From contig CM057170.1 in assembly GCA_029962745.1 (NCBI GenBank), positions 20,348,421 to 20,412,420 of the forward strand: a stretch of DNA of 64,000 nt, read 5' to 3'. The stretch is from Echinometra lucunter (Eukaryota > Echinodermata > Echinoidea > Camarodonta > Echinometridae). Positions 23,562-33,553 of the stretch are shown piece after piece. Each line of letters starts with the position of its first letter. Positions within the stretch are counted from its first letter, which is position 1. A program made the translations under genes and the position numbers. Below the pieces are notes generated by a model that was not told where the DNA came from, searched no databases, and saw only the letters and a program-made list of their open reading frames with translations.

Positions 23562-24289
23562 CTAGTTCGATTTCATGTACAGAAGGATGTGAAAAATAAC
23601 TGTATCGTCAGCATACAGCTGAACATGACAGGTTCTGATACAATCTACTAAATCATTTATATAAATGATGAAGAGCAGTGGTCCTAGGAGGGACCCTTGA
23701 GGGACTCCACACTCAACTGATTCGGAAGAGAGTTCTGAATTGATAAGTGTCCTACAAACTCTATCTGACATGTAACTTTTAAACCATGAACAAGGAGTTC
23801 CAGAAATCCCTATACTATTCAACTTCTTGATAAGAATATCACAATTGACGGTGTCGAAAGCTTTCCTTAAATTGACAAATACGGCCCCCGTATATTCTTT
23901 CTTATCAATTTCATGAAGCCAGTCATCCGTTACTTTTAAGAGAGTAGTAGTGGTTGAGTGGCGTGGCCTGAAACCAGATTGGGCGGATGACAGAATATTG
24001 TTCTTATGTAGATACTCCAGTACTTGCCTTTGGACAACCCTTTCCAATATTTTAGATACACAGGGCAAAATAGAGATGGGCCGATAATTCGAAGGGGAGC
24101 TCTTATCACCACCTTTGTGAATCAGGATAATCTTGGACCTTTTCCATAGTTGTGGAAATTTACCACTGAACAAAGAGAGGTTAATCAAGTTGGCAATACT
24201 ATGTGATATCTCGGTAGCACATGCTTTCAAAACAAAGACTGATATCTTATCTACACCAACAGACTTAGTATTTTTCAGTTTCTTTAAGC
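23562..24289 (-). pseudogene. LINE reverse transcriptase domain (partial, inactive)
   Basis: The frame shows the reverse transcriptase motifs in order: HKGG and NYRPISILP; QSGFRPRHST; motif A region FVNLRKAFDTV; GVPQGSLLGPLLFIIYIND; and motif C QLYADDTVIF. In active LINE enzymes motif A normally has a catalytic Asp two residues before the position where Arg-Lys-Ala-Phe-Asp begins; here it is Asn. Soon after YADD the frame hits a stop caused by a single-base shift; the next segment (23538 downward) is in another frame. The product would copy RNA into DNA at the target if intact. This copy is judged dead on three counts: truncation, motif A change and frameshift. Confidence 0.85.
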
Positions 24290-25158
24290 CCCAGCGATGC
24301 TCGGGCGATGTCCTGTCGATTTCCCGTCTGTCGCCGGTCGATTTATGTCAAATCATGGCGAAATCGGGGGATTTTCTCCGCGCGGCGTCCGGACAGTGAC
24401 CGAATGATGATCCTCCGATTCCCGCACGATCTCCCACCTCCGACCGGCTGATTTTTAAGAAATTACCCAGCGGCCGCCCGGTGATCGGTGGGGAATCTGT
24501 GGGTGTCCCGTAGGTGTACCGGCGGTGGCCCGCCGGTCTTCGCCGGGAATTTCTCACGAACGACTTCGGTATATATGTGATTGCCCCTTGGCCATCGACA
24601 ACAACACTTTTGCTCTGCATCTGACAGGTCAATGAGGTCTGCGATGCCGTTGATTCCACCTCAACGGCTACGACAGCGAGATCCACAAGCCCATAGGCTG
24701 ACCTGCGCCTTCCATTATGGCTGGGCAGAGGATGTGGGTAATCAAGCAGGCGCCGCCCGTACGTATTTTGAACTAGCCAACCGGTGACCTACCGACCTCC
24801 TGGCGACTCACAGGCGGCAACCGCTCGGCAGGCTTTTGATCTAGCGTCTTCAATTTTTAACCTAAATCGCTCGACGGCAACCGCTCGATTGGGTCAGTCT
24901 CCGGGTTGTGACCGCCCGGGCACCAAGCGTATTTTGGGCGGCGAGTGAAAAGCGAGCAGGCGCCGCCGAAATTTTAACTCCGCGCTAAAACTTCAGCGGC
25001 GACCGAGCGATGCTCTGAATAACAGCAGTGCCCGGGCGGCTGCTGCTCGGTGCTAGGGCGAAATTAGCTAAAAACTCGCCGCCCGGCCGCCGAGCAGGCT
25101 GATTTTGGGCTTTTTGAACATAGCCTAAGGTGTCTATTCTTTTTTTAAAAAAATTCTA

Positions 25159-25419
25159 CACACTAAGAAAAAAAGGTTCAAGTCTGCACCCAAAATGCAA
25201 CACTGGCAGCACCTTCTTGGGTGCAATCTTGCACCCTACATGGAAAAAGGCAAAAATGCACCTTTTTGTTCTTGTCTGCACCTGGATATGCCCGTTTGCA
25301 CCCTAAAAGGTGCAACTTTTGCCATTTTTGCATTCAAAAAGGTGCAAATTTGCACCCTAAAAGGAGCTCCCAGCGTTGCATTTGAAGGGTGCAAAATTGT
25401 ACCATTTTTTCTTAGTGTG
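25159..25419. mobile_element. MITE family 1 copy B (best preserved)
   Basis: Ends CACACTAAGAAAAAAAGGT and, inverted, CACACTAAGAAAAAATGGT are flanked by TA at 25157-25158 and 25420-25421. The interior consists of GGTGCAA/TTGCACC repeats plus TGGATATGCCCGTTTGCA. The latter is shared with the copy at 7818, which runs in the opposite orientation. Frames through it are artefacts. It starts 30 bp after the target duplication of the Harbinger-like element. Confidence 0.85.
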
Positions 25420-25421
25420 TA

Positions 25422-27881
25422 TCTTGCCATGGTAATAGACCTATGATGACGAACTGTCAAATCTAGAAACCCAATGGTTAATATTCGGGCAAGATATAAT
25501 GTGCATGGACCACGGTGTAATTTTTGCCCCGCGAAAATTAATAAGAACCCATTTCATGAATGATGGCCTCGTTTACTCCATGAAGTTCAACATAAATCTT
25601 GTGATCAATTATAATGTCCGTACAAAACCTGATTTGTAGCACAGTCAGATTTCGAAGATTATTTTCCGTCGTATCATTTACAGTTATTCCCCCTTTTTTA
25701 AATGCAACCAATTTTGGCATGTTGACAGCCCGCTATTAAATTATCAGAAATCAAAGAACACTAATAAATTCAATAATTCTTAGGCTTGCCGATAATGTAG
25801 AATGGCTTATCAAGAGCTTTTTTGCTGCACGCAGATTCACTTGATTTAATCATAAAATTAATCAATCTCTGAGAGGCTTCTCCTTATTCACTGAAGATGT
25901 GCCTTCGCTATTCTGTTACATTGATCATTTATTTAATGTAAAACCTAAATCATAACGATTTTCTTTGCGTGGTAGATATGTCGATATTTTCGCAGACTGT
26001 CACTTGTTTGTTGCTTCCTTTTTTTTTAACCACAACAGTAAACTATTATGAAGTGATTTTATAAGAAAGGAATTTATGTGGAATGCAGAGTAACTAACTA
26101 CAAAAGAAAAATACTGCATAATAATTCACAAATAAACTATGAAAGATTTATATCTAATTATATCAGCTTGATTGTTTATTATTTGTGTCTCTTCAAATTT
26201 TGCAAGTCAGTTCCGTTCACAGGATTATGCATCAATAATTCATCACATATCACAATTCAACGATCAGCGATCAATAAAGTATTACATTAAAAGAAAATAC
26301 TGTTTGCATGCATCAGAATAATACGTTCACATACCAATTGCGGTTTTCTTCAGTCATTTAGGAAGATTGATTAAATCATACTGAGGAAAATAAACAATTC
26401 TTTCTTAATGCACCACTGTCTTTGAGTCCTATTTTCGATGGTGAATTCAAATATTCTGTCGATCACACTTTACCAATACATGCGTAAGCATGAACAACTG
26501 ACGAAAGTTCTAACAGTCTGATTCACTTGTCAGCCTTGCTAAAAAAAAAAAAACGGTTGCGATGGAGAACGCGGTGATCAAGACCTGATATATCGACGAT
26601 ATAATGGAGACGTCCCGACCAGACAGACGGCATCGGAGACGGAAATACGGACGAGAAGGGCACACAGCCGACGTCCTAGTCACGAGTTGACAGTCTTAGC
26701 CCCAGCTAATCAGTAGACCAAACTTACGAGGATATCTTGATATTCTGGTTCCTGGTGTTGTGCTGGTGGTGTGCGGTGAGCAGCCGGGAAAAAAAAGAGT
26801 TCCTAAACATGCTAGCCTGAGAATGCTTGCTAGTGAGGAAATCTCTACCCTCAATTCACACCCAGTCATGGCACAACACGCCAGCCTCTCAAGTATAAGA
26901 GGAGGTTAGACACAACCTTTCCTCACCAAGGTTAAAATGAGCTCTCCCTTAATTTTTCTACATACCACTCCCACTCCAGCTTAGAACTCAACACACCCAA
27001 AATATTAACCAATCACCTACTAACTTTCCCTGCACACCTAGCAACAGGAAAAACAAAATTTAACTGCATTGCTCGGTCCTAATTAAATGCAAAACAGCGC
27101 TCCTTACAAAGCAGCAACCCTATTGATAAAGCATGCCTACACCTGGCTACAGCATGCACATACAAAAGGGCAAGGCATAAAGAAAGAAAATGCTGTAGAC
27201 CATTCCCTTGCTGAAAAGAAATTAAAGTCATGGTGACACAGACTAACTTGAGGATATTTAAAGCAAAACTTGTCAAACATATATTCTGCAAACTCACCGA
27301 TTAATATGCGTGGTGCCGTATAAGTAATTTCTTACATAGTGTGGATATTTTGTTTTTCATAGAAAACAAAGACCTCAAAATTTTGTAACATGACATGATT
27401 AATGTACATGAGCATAATATGTTCGATTCTATGTCACAAATTCCATGCTTTTAAAAACAATGATTTTCATGACAGCCGGTAATCCTATGAAAGTCATATT
27501 CCCGCATACATAAATCATTTCCATGCCAGTTTATCAGCATTTTATTCTATTCAAGTAAAGAATGAAAATGAAAACATTTCAGACATTCAAAAAGATGAGT
27601 ATTTTGCTGTTCATAATTTGAGGATTACGTATGAATGTATTGCCTTCCCTGGACATGCTAGGATTGCGATAAAGCTGGGTTTGTTTTCTTCTTCTTAATT
27701 TCACGCTCATTTTACCACAATGCCAATAAATCAGTAATCTGTACCATGAATGCTGTAAACGATCACCCATTGCAGCTAGTCGCAATTCCCAATTTCCCAT
27801 TTCTTCATCATTTTCCGATTTTTCAGACTACCCTGGCATGCCTGGAGAGATGCTTGACTAGTTTTCCGCATTACTGCTTCA
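25422..27881. other. No gene recognised
   Basis: AT-rich DNA to about 26500, then a less AT-rich block (26560-26790). On the minus strand a strong donor (ATATCCTC then GTAAGTTT, first intron base 26727) ends a possible short non-coding exon at about 26728-26795. That is a suggestion only. Confidence 0.3.
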
Positions 27882-27885
27882 TTAA

Positions 27886-28293
27886 CCCATTCGTGACAGA
27901 GGTCCACATTTTGTGGTTTGGCTTAATATCTTTTAATGCAAAACCCTAAAAATCATACCAAATACATGAGCAGAAAGAGCAAAAAATTCTACACAAACTG
28001 TGCCCATTTTGGTTGCATCAATATTCATTGTTTGATGCTGAAAATTTTTTAAAGGAAAATAAGCATTAAAATCCTTAAATTGGCAATGTGATAGAAAGTT
28101 TAAAATCACTGTTTTCCCCTGCAAATTGGCAACCTTTTGACTTCTCATCATAATTTCTGTCAATTTATATTCATTTCAGATACATGACGTTTTATAAGAA
28201 AAATGTAGCAATAAAATAAGAATGTTGGTGTTGCCAATTTGAAGAATAAAAGCTGATCAAATTAGGCTTTAAATAATTCCTGTCACGAATGGG
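27886..28293. mobile_element. piggyBac-like MITE
   Basis: Perfect 14-bp inverted ends CCCATTCGTGACAG are flanked on both sides by TTAA (27882-27885 and 28294-28297), the invariant piggyBac target. The 408-bp interior is AT-rich and has no transposase, so it depends on an element elsewhere. Confidence 0.85.
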
Positions 28294-28483
28294 TTAAAGC
28301 CAAGTATGATTTGGTTAAACCCTAAAAAATTCGTTTATTATCTTTGATTGTATCGATTCTCTTTTCTTTCTTTGAATATTTATCAAAATACACGTTGCTA
28401 ACAACATTTAACTGATTTTGATTTTTGATGCTTGAGACCCAGGTCAACCTGGGTGTGAGTGTGGGTGCATGATATTCGTGTAT

Positions 28484-28745
28484 TGTATTGTATTTATTGA
28501 ACTTCACTGATATCAATATTCTGTTCTTTTTTCATACATAAACATAAACATGAACATAATTATAAATCGACATAAAGTAAATAACGTCAAGTTTATAAAC
28601 AAAACTAAATTAAACAGAAACAAAGTAGAACATAAAATAGTATTTGTAGCTGTTGATTATGATCATTTAACAAAATTTTGAATCTATTAATCTAGTTACC
28701 CTTAATTGTAAAAAAGTACGTTACCCATGGTAAATTGACCAACTT
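28484..28745 (-). repeat. LINE 3' end with AATAC tail
   Basis: On the minus strand an AT-rich 3' UTR-like stretch ends in TCAATAAATACAATACAATAC at about 28484-28505. AATAAA merging into a short tandem tail is the same plan as the LINE at 22466. No coding part remains. Confidence 0.5.
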
Positions 28746-28839
28746 ACACGTACCATCAAATTTATATAAACTACTATGGGTGCTATGGTCTTTTTTTTCA
28801 CAATGGTGAGCTCCAGTTCTGTGAAAAAATGCTTACAGT

Positions 28840-28890
<51 letters not shown>

Positions 28891-28941
28891 GAGAGAGAGA
28901 GAAAGAGAAAGAGAAAGAAAAAAGGGAAGAAAGAACGATAA

Positions 28942-28980
<39 letters not shown>

Positions 28981-28984
28981 AAAG
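28840..28984 (+). repeat. (GA)n microsatellites
   Basis: Two GA tracts with AAAG interruptions. The minus-strand frames of Ser/Leu repeats across it are artefacts. Confidence 0.9.
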
Positions 28985-31048
28985 GAGAAAACTCTCTGTG
29001 TCCACTGGTCCCTTGTTCACCACTGTGGATCTGCCGCTTCTCTGAAGAATCGGCGCCCAGTAGCATCCTCCAGAATTCGGACTTTCCTCTGGGACCTTAA
29101 TAGATCGCCATACATCTCTGGAAACAGTGCAGACCCAGATTTCTCTGATCCGAAGGGGATGAGGGGTGAGGGGGGGGGGGGGGCGGATTGGTCTGAAAAA
29201 TCTTCTAACGAGCTAAAAAGTATTAACAATAAAGAAATAAAGTTTTCCATTTTGCTGGGGTCATATGCCTTCTGCACCCCTGCATGCCCTTTGATAAACC
29301 ATCATCTGAGGTACTGTTGATTCAAATTCTGCATTTAGTATATCCTTCTCGCCTGAATACTTAGGATAGTTATCCGAACTATTTTTTCTGTACCTCTTTG
29401 TATAAGGAGTTAGAACTGCATGCATCAAGAAATAGACCGGAGATAAGCAATTGCTGTCATTTCGCCCTTGAGCTACGTTTTTTTAAAGGTTCGTATGCTC
29501 TTTTTATCTTGATCACAGCTATATCACATTTAAATGGGATTGACCTTTGTATGATCACAAGTCATGATGGGCAATAATACTTCAAAATCTTTCACAAAAG
29601 TACAGCTGAGATGTTATCAGTGGCGTATCCAAGGAAGAGTGAAACTAGGGGGACCCTCCATCCAGTAGGCTCCATCCTCCTCCTCCATCTGAAGGGTTTC
29701 GAAAAACGAACGACTCCCCCCCCCCCCCCAACCCCCCTCCCACTAACGTATGGCGTGCAGAGCTATACTGGATTCACTACAGTAAGCATGACCATCTCCA
29801 CTGTCTTGGAAGGCAGCCCTCCTTGTTTCCTGATTTCCGGATACGCCACGCACGAGTAATGGCCCCTTCCATGAATTCCTTGTAAATCACTTTCTACCCT
29901 CTTTCTGAAGTAATGTGCCTGTCATATTAAAGTCATTAAAAAGAAATTGCATCCTGATATCAATTCAATTTGGATAAAGGAAGAAAGGCGAAAGATGGGT
30001 CATCAAAAGTTCATGAACAAAAAAGGAGAGATGAGCAACACAAACATATTGGTATTTGTCATGCTTGCTGGCATAAGAATTTTAATTGCATTTATTTTAT
30101 TTTTATGATTACAAATGCAGTTTTGAAATCTTAATAGCTGGTCCTTAATTTTAGGAGAAAGAAGTACCCCAAAATGCCTTTACAGTTATTTGAAAGAAAA
30201 AGACTTCTAAACTGCTCCGATGACAGGAAAATGATAACTTTTCAAATCATTTGTGGGCACATAAAGAAATTCATGATAAAAAACTCAGGCTCTTGCACGT
30301 TTTTGTGAGATTTTTCGCCAGAGTTTTCGACAGCAGAATGATTCCGACACCCCCTTCTCTGCCACTAAAATCGTTCTGGAGACGTCCCTGTTTCAGACCC
30401 TTCTCTTTTTTCTGTAAATCACTGCTCCCCTGATCGTCATCCTTACTATAGCCTTCGATCGAACTCTTCCTCAAGTTCATTAGCGAAAATATTGCATTTC
30501 CCCCAAAGTTCCTCTGGGACCTGCAGCGCATCATCCCCGCTGCTCTGTCCGGCCCGGCATACTTAGTTCCTTCGATCGCTCCAAAACTGATAAGCTCCTT
30601 GCCGCTCCAATTCCCTCCCGTTTTCGCCGTCAGAACATGCAAAATTCTTTGTTTTCGACCGGTTTGGTTACAGTCCCAAGATAGCAGATTGCACTCTCTG
30701 CGTCTCCATTTCTTTCTGGCGGAAAATCTCGCGTCCTTTCTTTTAGCCCCTCTCTCCTTTTTTCCCCCACTATTTTCTCTTTCTCCCCCTACCTTTTTTC
30801 ATATACCGTATATCGGCCCTCATAGTTACAAGTCTGTGGGCTCATGTACCTTGTGCAAGGCACTGCGTGGATAGGGTAGAGGGGCGGTTGCATCCCTTTA
30901 AAAACAAAAAGATCTAACACTGTATCTAACTCTCCCTCTTTTCAGTCACTCTGTCTCCTTTTCCCCTCTCATTATCTCACAGATTACACTGTCTTGGTCA
31001 TCCCTTCTTCTACCTCTTTACCCCCTTTTTTCAATTTCTTCACCCTAA
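28985..31048. other. No gene; repeat remnants
   Basis: Contains a G run at about 29171-29183, a C run near 29717-29730 and GGCGTATCCA-type old repeat text near 29625. A 123-codon minus frame at 30271-30642 is the longest here. It has no splice sites or domains I recognise. Confidence 0.35.
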
Positions 31049-31416
31049 AAACTAAGAATACAGGTTCAAATTTGCACCCTTCAAACGAAACACCAGGAGC
31101 TCCTTTATGGGTGCAACTTTGCACCTCAAAAAAGCATTATGCGCCATTAAAGGTGTAGTGAGCTACACTTTGCACCCTTAAGGGTGCAGAGTTGTACCCT
31201 ATAGGGAAGGTGCACCCTTTAAGATGCAAACATTCTGCACCCTTTAAAATGCATAACTACACCCCTAAGGGTGCAGATGGCCATTTCCGGGTGCAGACAA
31301 ATACAAAAGGTTGCATCTTTGCACAGTTTTCATGTAGGGTGCAAGATTGCACCGGAAAGGTGCTGCATGCTATTGTTGCAGTAGAGGTGCAAAATTGCAC
31401 TTTCTTTCTTAGAGTG
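31049..31416. mobile_element. MITE family 1 copy C
   Basis: AACTAAGAATACAGGTTCAAA at the left and TTTCTTAGAGTG at the right are worn versions of the family ends. The interior carries at least a dozen TGCACC/GGTGCA motifs in the order seen in the copies at 7818 and 25159, including AGGAGCTCC. The ends are too diverged to confirm a TA duplication. Confidence 0.75.
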
Positions 31417-32469
31417 TTGTTTGTAATATCTCGCATTAAAAACATAATAAACATCACACTCATTACATTTTATTCTTATTCTCTTTACCCCTCTCGCGCC
31501 TCTCCTCACCCATTCTCAATTACTCTCTTTCTCACTCTTTCTCCCTCTTTCCCTCTCTATCATTTTCCAATTTTAACTCCCCCTCTCATTCCTTCAAAAC
31601 TCATGATCTCGAACAAGAATTACTTCGCTGAATGTTTCTTCTCGTCCTCTTTCCCTCTTTTTCTTTCTCTTTCTTTCCTCTATCTGTCATGATTTCCCAT
31701 CTCTACCCCTTTCTCTTTTCAATTTCTTGATCTCTTTCCTTTTCCAGGCTCCAATTCTCCTCCTCTCCATTCTTCTCATTTAAAATCAAATCTCGGACAT
31801 TAACCTCGCTCTCTGGATCTACTTTCACAGGTCGGTATACATCATGACACGATGGTCTGCAAGATATCGGCCGATATAGATCTATCGCTGAGGGAATCGG
31901 CCAAGCTGGAGAATTGGAAAGCTCTGGCCAGCTAGAGTTTCAAATCACGAGTGGGGAAAATGATTACTACTCGATTGTGCCGTCTATTTCCCTCTGAATT
32001 GAAATTATATTTCAAGACATGGGTCCCATGTCCGCGAATGAAAACTGGACCTGTAAGAGGTGCGAAAAATCGAATTTTCTTGAAAGGGATTCTCGCTTTT
32101 TATAGCCTACACGTCTACAGACACTCCGTACCCAGATTTTTTTTTTCGCACAAGAAGTTTTTTGGATGGAAAACTTCGTCTCTTCACTTTCCCTGTATTT
32201 TCTTCTGGATTGAACAAAAAATTCAAGACATAAGTCGACATAGGAGAGAAGAAAGAAAATCATATTTTCTCAAAAAATTTCACACTTTCGAAGCACATAC
32301 GTACATGTATAAGCACTCCCTCCCATTTTCTGAATGCAAAGAGGCTTCCAGTACCAATGCGGGAAAACGCAATATTATCTTCATCTACTAATGAGAAAGA
32401 AAGTTGTCTCTGTAATCTTAGGCCACAAATGATATCGCTGTGTTTGCAGCTCAATTGTTCTGGTTAACT
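31417..32469. other. CT-rich tract and open frame, no gene
   Basis: A pyrimidine-rich stretch spans 31480-31750. The 146-codon plus frame at 31951-32391 contains text (AAGACATGGGTCCCATGTCCGCGAATGAAA, split here as AAGACATGGGTCCC and TGTCCGCGAATGAAA) that recurs diverged at about 32738-32768. It is therefore probably repeat, not gene. Confidence 0.4.
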
Positions 32470-32700
32470 GTCAATTCATTCAATTCATTCAATTCATTTA
32501 TTTTCCATAACAATATAAAAACAAATATACAAATATACAAAGTATGAAGAAGAACATCAGAATAGGACAAAAAGGAAGGGAATTTATGATATCATTGTGG
32601 AGGTAACCAACAAGAAGACAACGAAAAAGTCATAAAAACGCTGGCCCCCAACATATAACATGAATCGAAACAATATATGAATTAACGTATTTGTAAATAG
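32470..32700 (-). repeat. LINE 3' end with TGAATTGAA tail
   Basis: On the minus strand a 3' UTR-like segment ends GGAAAATAAATGAATTGAAT and repeats TGAATTGAA about three times (32470-32500). An AATAAA signal merging into a short tandem tail fits a CR1/L2-type LINE end. Confidence 0.55.
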
Positions 32701-33360
32701 AAAGGAAATATTTCTCTGAAATGGAAATCAAATTTTAAGACATATAGGTCTCGTGTCCGCGAATGAAAGTTTAAAGTATGCAAGTGGTGTAATGAGCAAA
32801 AAACAACAACAAATAAACAAGAACAAAAAACACACACACACACACGCACTCGCACAAAACCCCCCCCCAAATTTTCTCTTTTTTTGGGGGGGGGGCACCC
32901 GGGAAAGAAAAGTATAAGTTACAAAAAGTAAGGTAAAAAGCCCTGAAAATCACGTCATTTCAGCAACATTTATAAATCATTGTATCGTATTAGAAAGAAA
33001 CCACGTTTTAATTTTATGGGGGTGGGGCAACTGCCCCAAGCCCCCCTCCATCAATATGCCAATGAAGTGTGCTAGCGAATAAAAATCCACCTAAGTTTCT
33101 GGTAAAGGGTTTCATTGTCAGGCACATACGTCATGTTATAATTATGCCCCACGATTATTTTTTTTTTCTTTTTTTGCAATAGAAGTATCTTGGACTGATG
33201 GGGGGAAAATTCATATTTCTTTATTCAAGTATGAAAGTTATCTCTGTAATTTCTGTCTACAGTCAGTACGGTGCAGCTTCTTTTCCGGTCAAAAATTAAA
33301 CGCATATAAATGTTGGGAACCAGGTTTGCTGATTAGAACTAATTTTGGTGACACCCAATC
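32701..33360. other. No gene recognised
   Basis: Includes a CA tract near 32828-32846, opposing C and G runs at about 32861-32895, and a T run near 33157. No gene is seen. Confidence 0.35.
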
Positions 33361-33387
33361 AAAAAAAAAAAAAAAAAAAAAAAAAAA
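33361..33387 (+). repeat. Poly-A run
   Basis: An uninterrupted run of 27 A, possibly a processed tail, but no retrotransposed gene body is recognisable upstream. Confidence 0.85.
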
Positions 33388-33490
33388 CCACGACGCCCCT
33401 AGACTGCAATGTGACGAATCCAAGGTGCATTGGTAAAAATTGAGGCAAAGAATCCTCACCTTCGAGCTTAGAATGTTAGATTCTCATTAT

Positions 33491-33492
<2 letters not shown>

Positions 33493-33552
<60 letters not shown>

Positions 33553-33553
33553 G
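33493..33553 (+). repeat. (GA)n followed by G run
   Basis: About 48 bases of perfect GA followed by an 11-13 base G run. It has the same polarity as the tracts at 2716, 10447 and 11205. Confidence 0.95.

Larger units (their letters stand above)
22466..24290 (-). mobile_element. 5'-truncated CR1/L2-type LINE
   Basis: On the minus strand it enters at residues reading GLKKLKNTKSVGVDK, a region just N-terminal to the reverse transcriptase core. It continues through the polymerase and the C-terminal domain, a 3' UTR with an internal G run (22768-22787) and a CCACGGAAGACCAGC segment, then AATAAA and a short (TAC)n tail at 22466-22484. The endonuclease half is missing, a classic 5' truncation. The 3' tandem tail rather than poly(A) supports the CR1/L2/Rex1 group. 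Both ends abut the same GC-rich element. Confidence 0.85.
22360..25125. mobile_element. GC-rich Harbinger-like element, split by a LINE
   Basis: Left end GGCTATGGTCA and right end (inverted) GGCTATGTTCA are flanked by TAA at 22357-22359 and 25126-25128. The GC-rich text next to the ends (GCAGCCTGCT on the left, inverse AGCAGGCTG on the right) also matches. A 3-bp TWA duplication with GG-starting ends is typical of PIF/Harbinger, so I infer that class. No transposase is readable; short frames at 24348-24787 are unsupported. A LINE (22466-24290) sits inside, so the DNA element was there first. Confidence 0.6.

Noticed and set aside
24348..24787. Harbinger transposase or Myb-like gene inside the GC-rich element
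   Set aside because: Frames on both strands overlap, have no DDE or Myb motif that I can see, and are explained by high GC content.
30271..30642. 123-codon minus-strand frame
   Set aside because: No recognisable domain, no clear acceptor or donor, and composition like the non-coding DNA around it.
31951..32391. 146-codon plus-strand frame
   Set aside because: Part of it recurs diverged near 32740 without a conserved frame, which points to repeat DNA.
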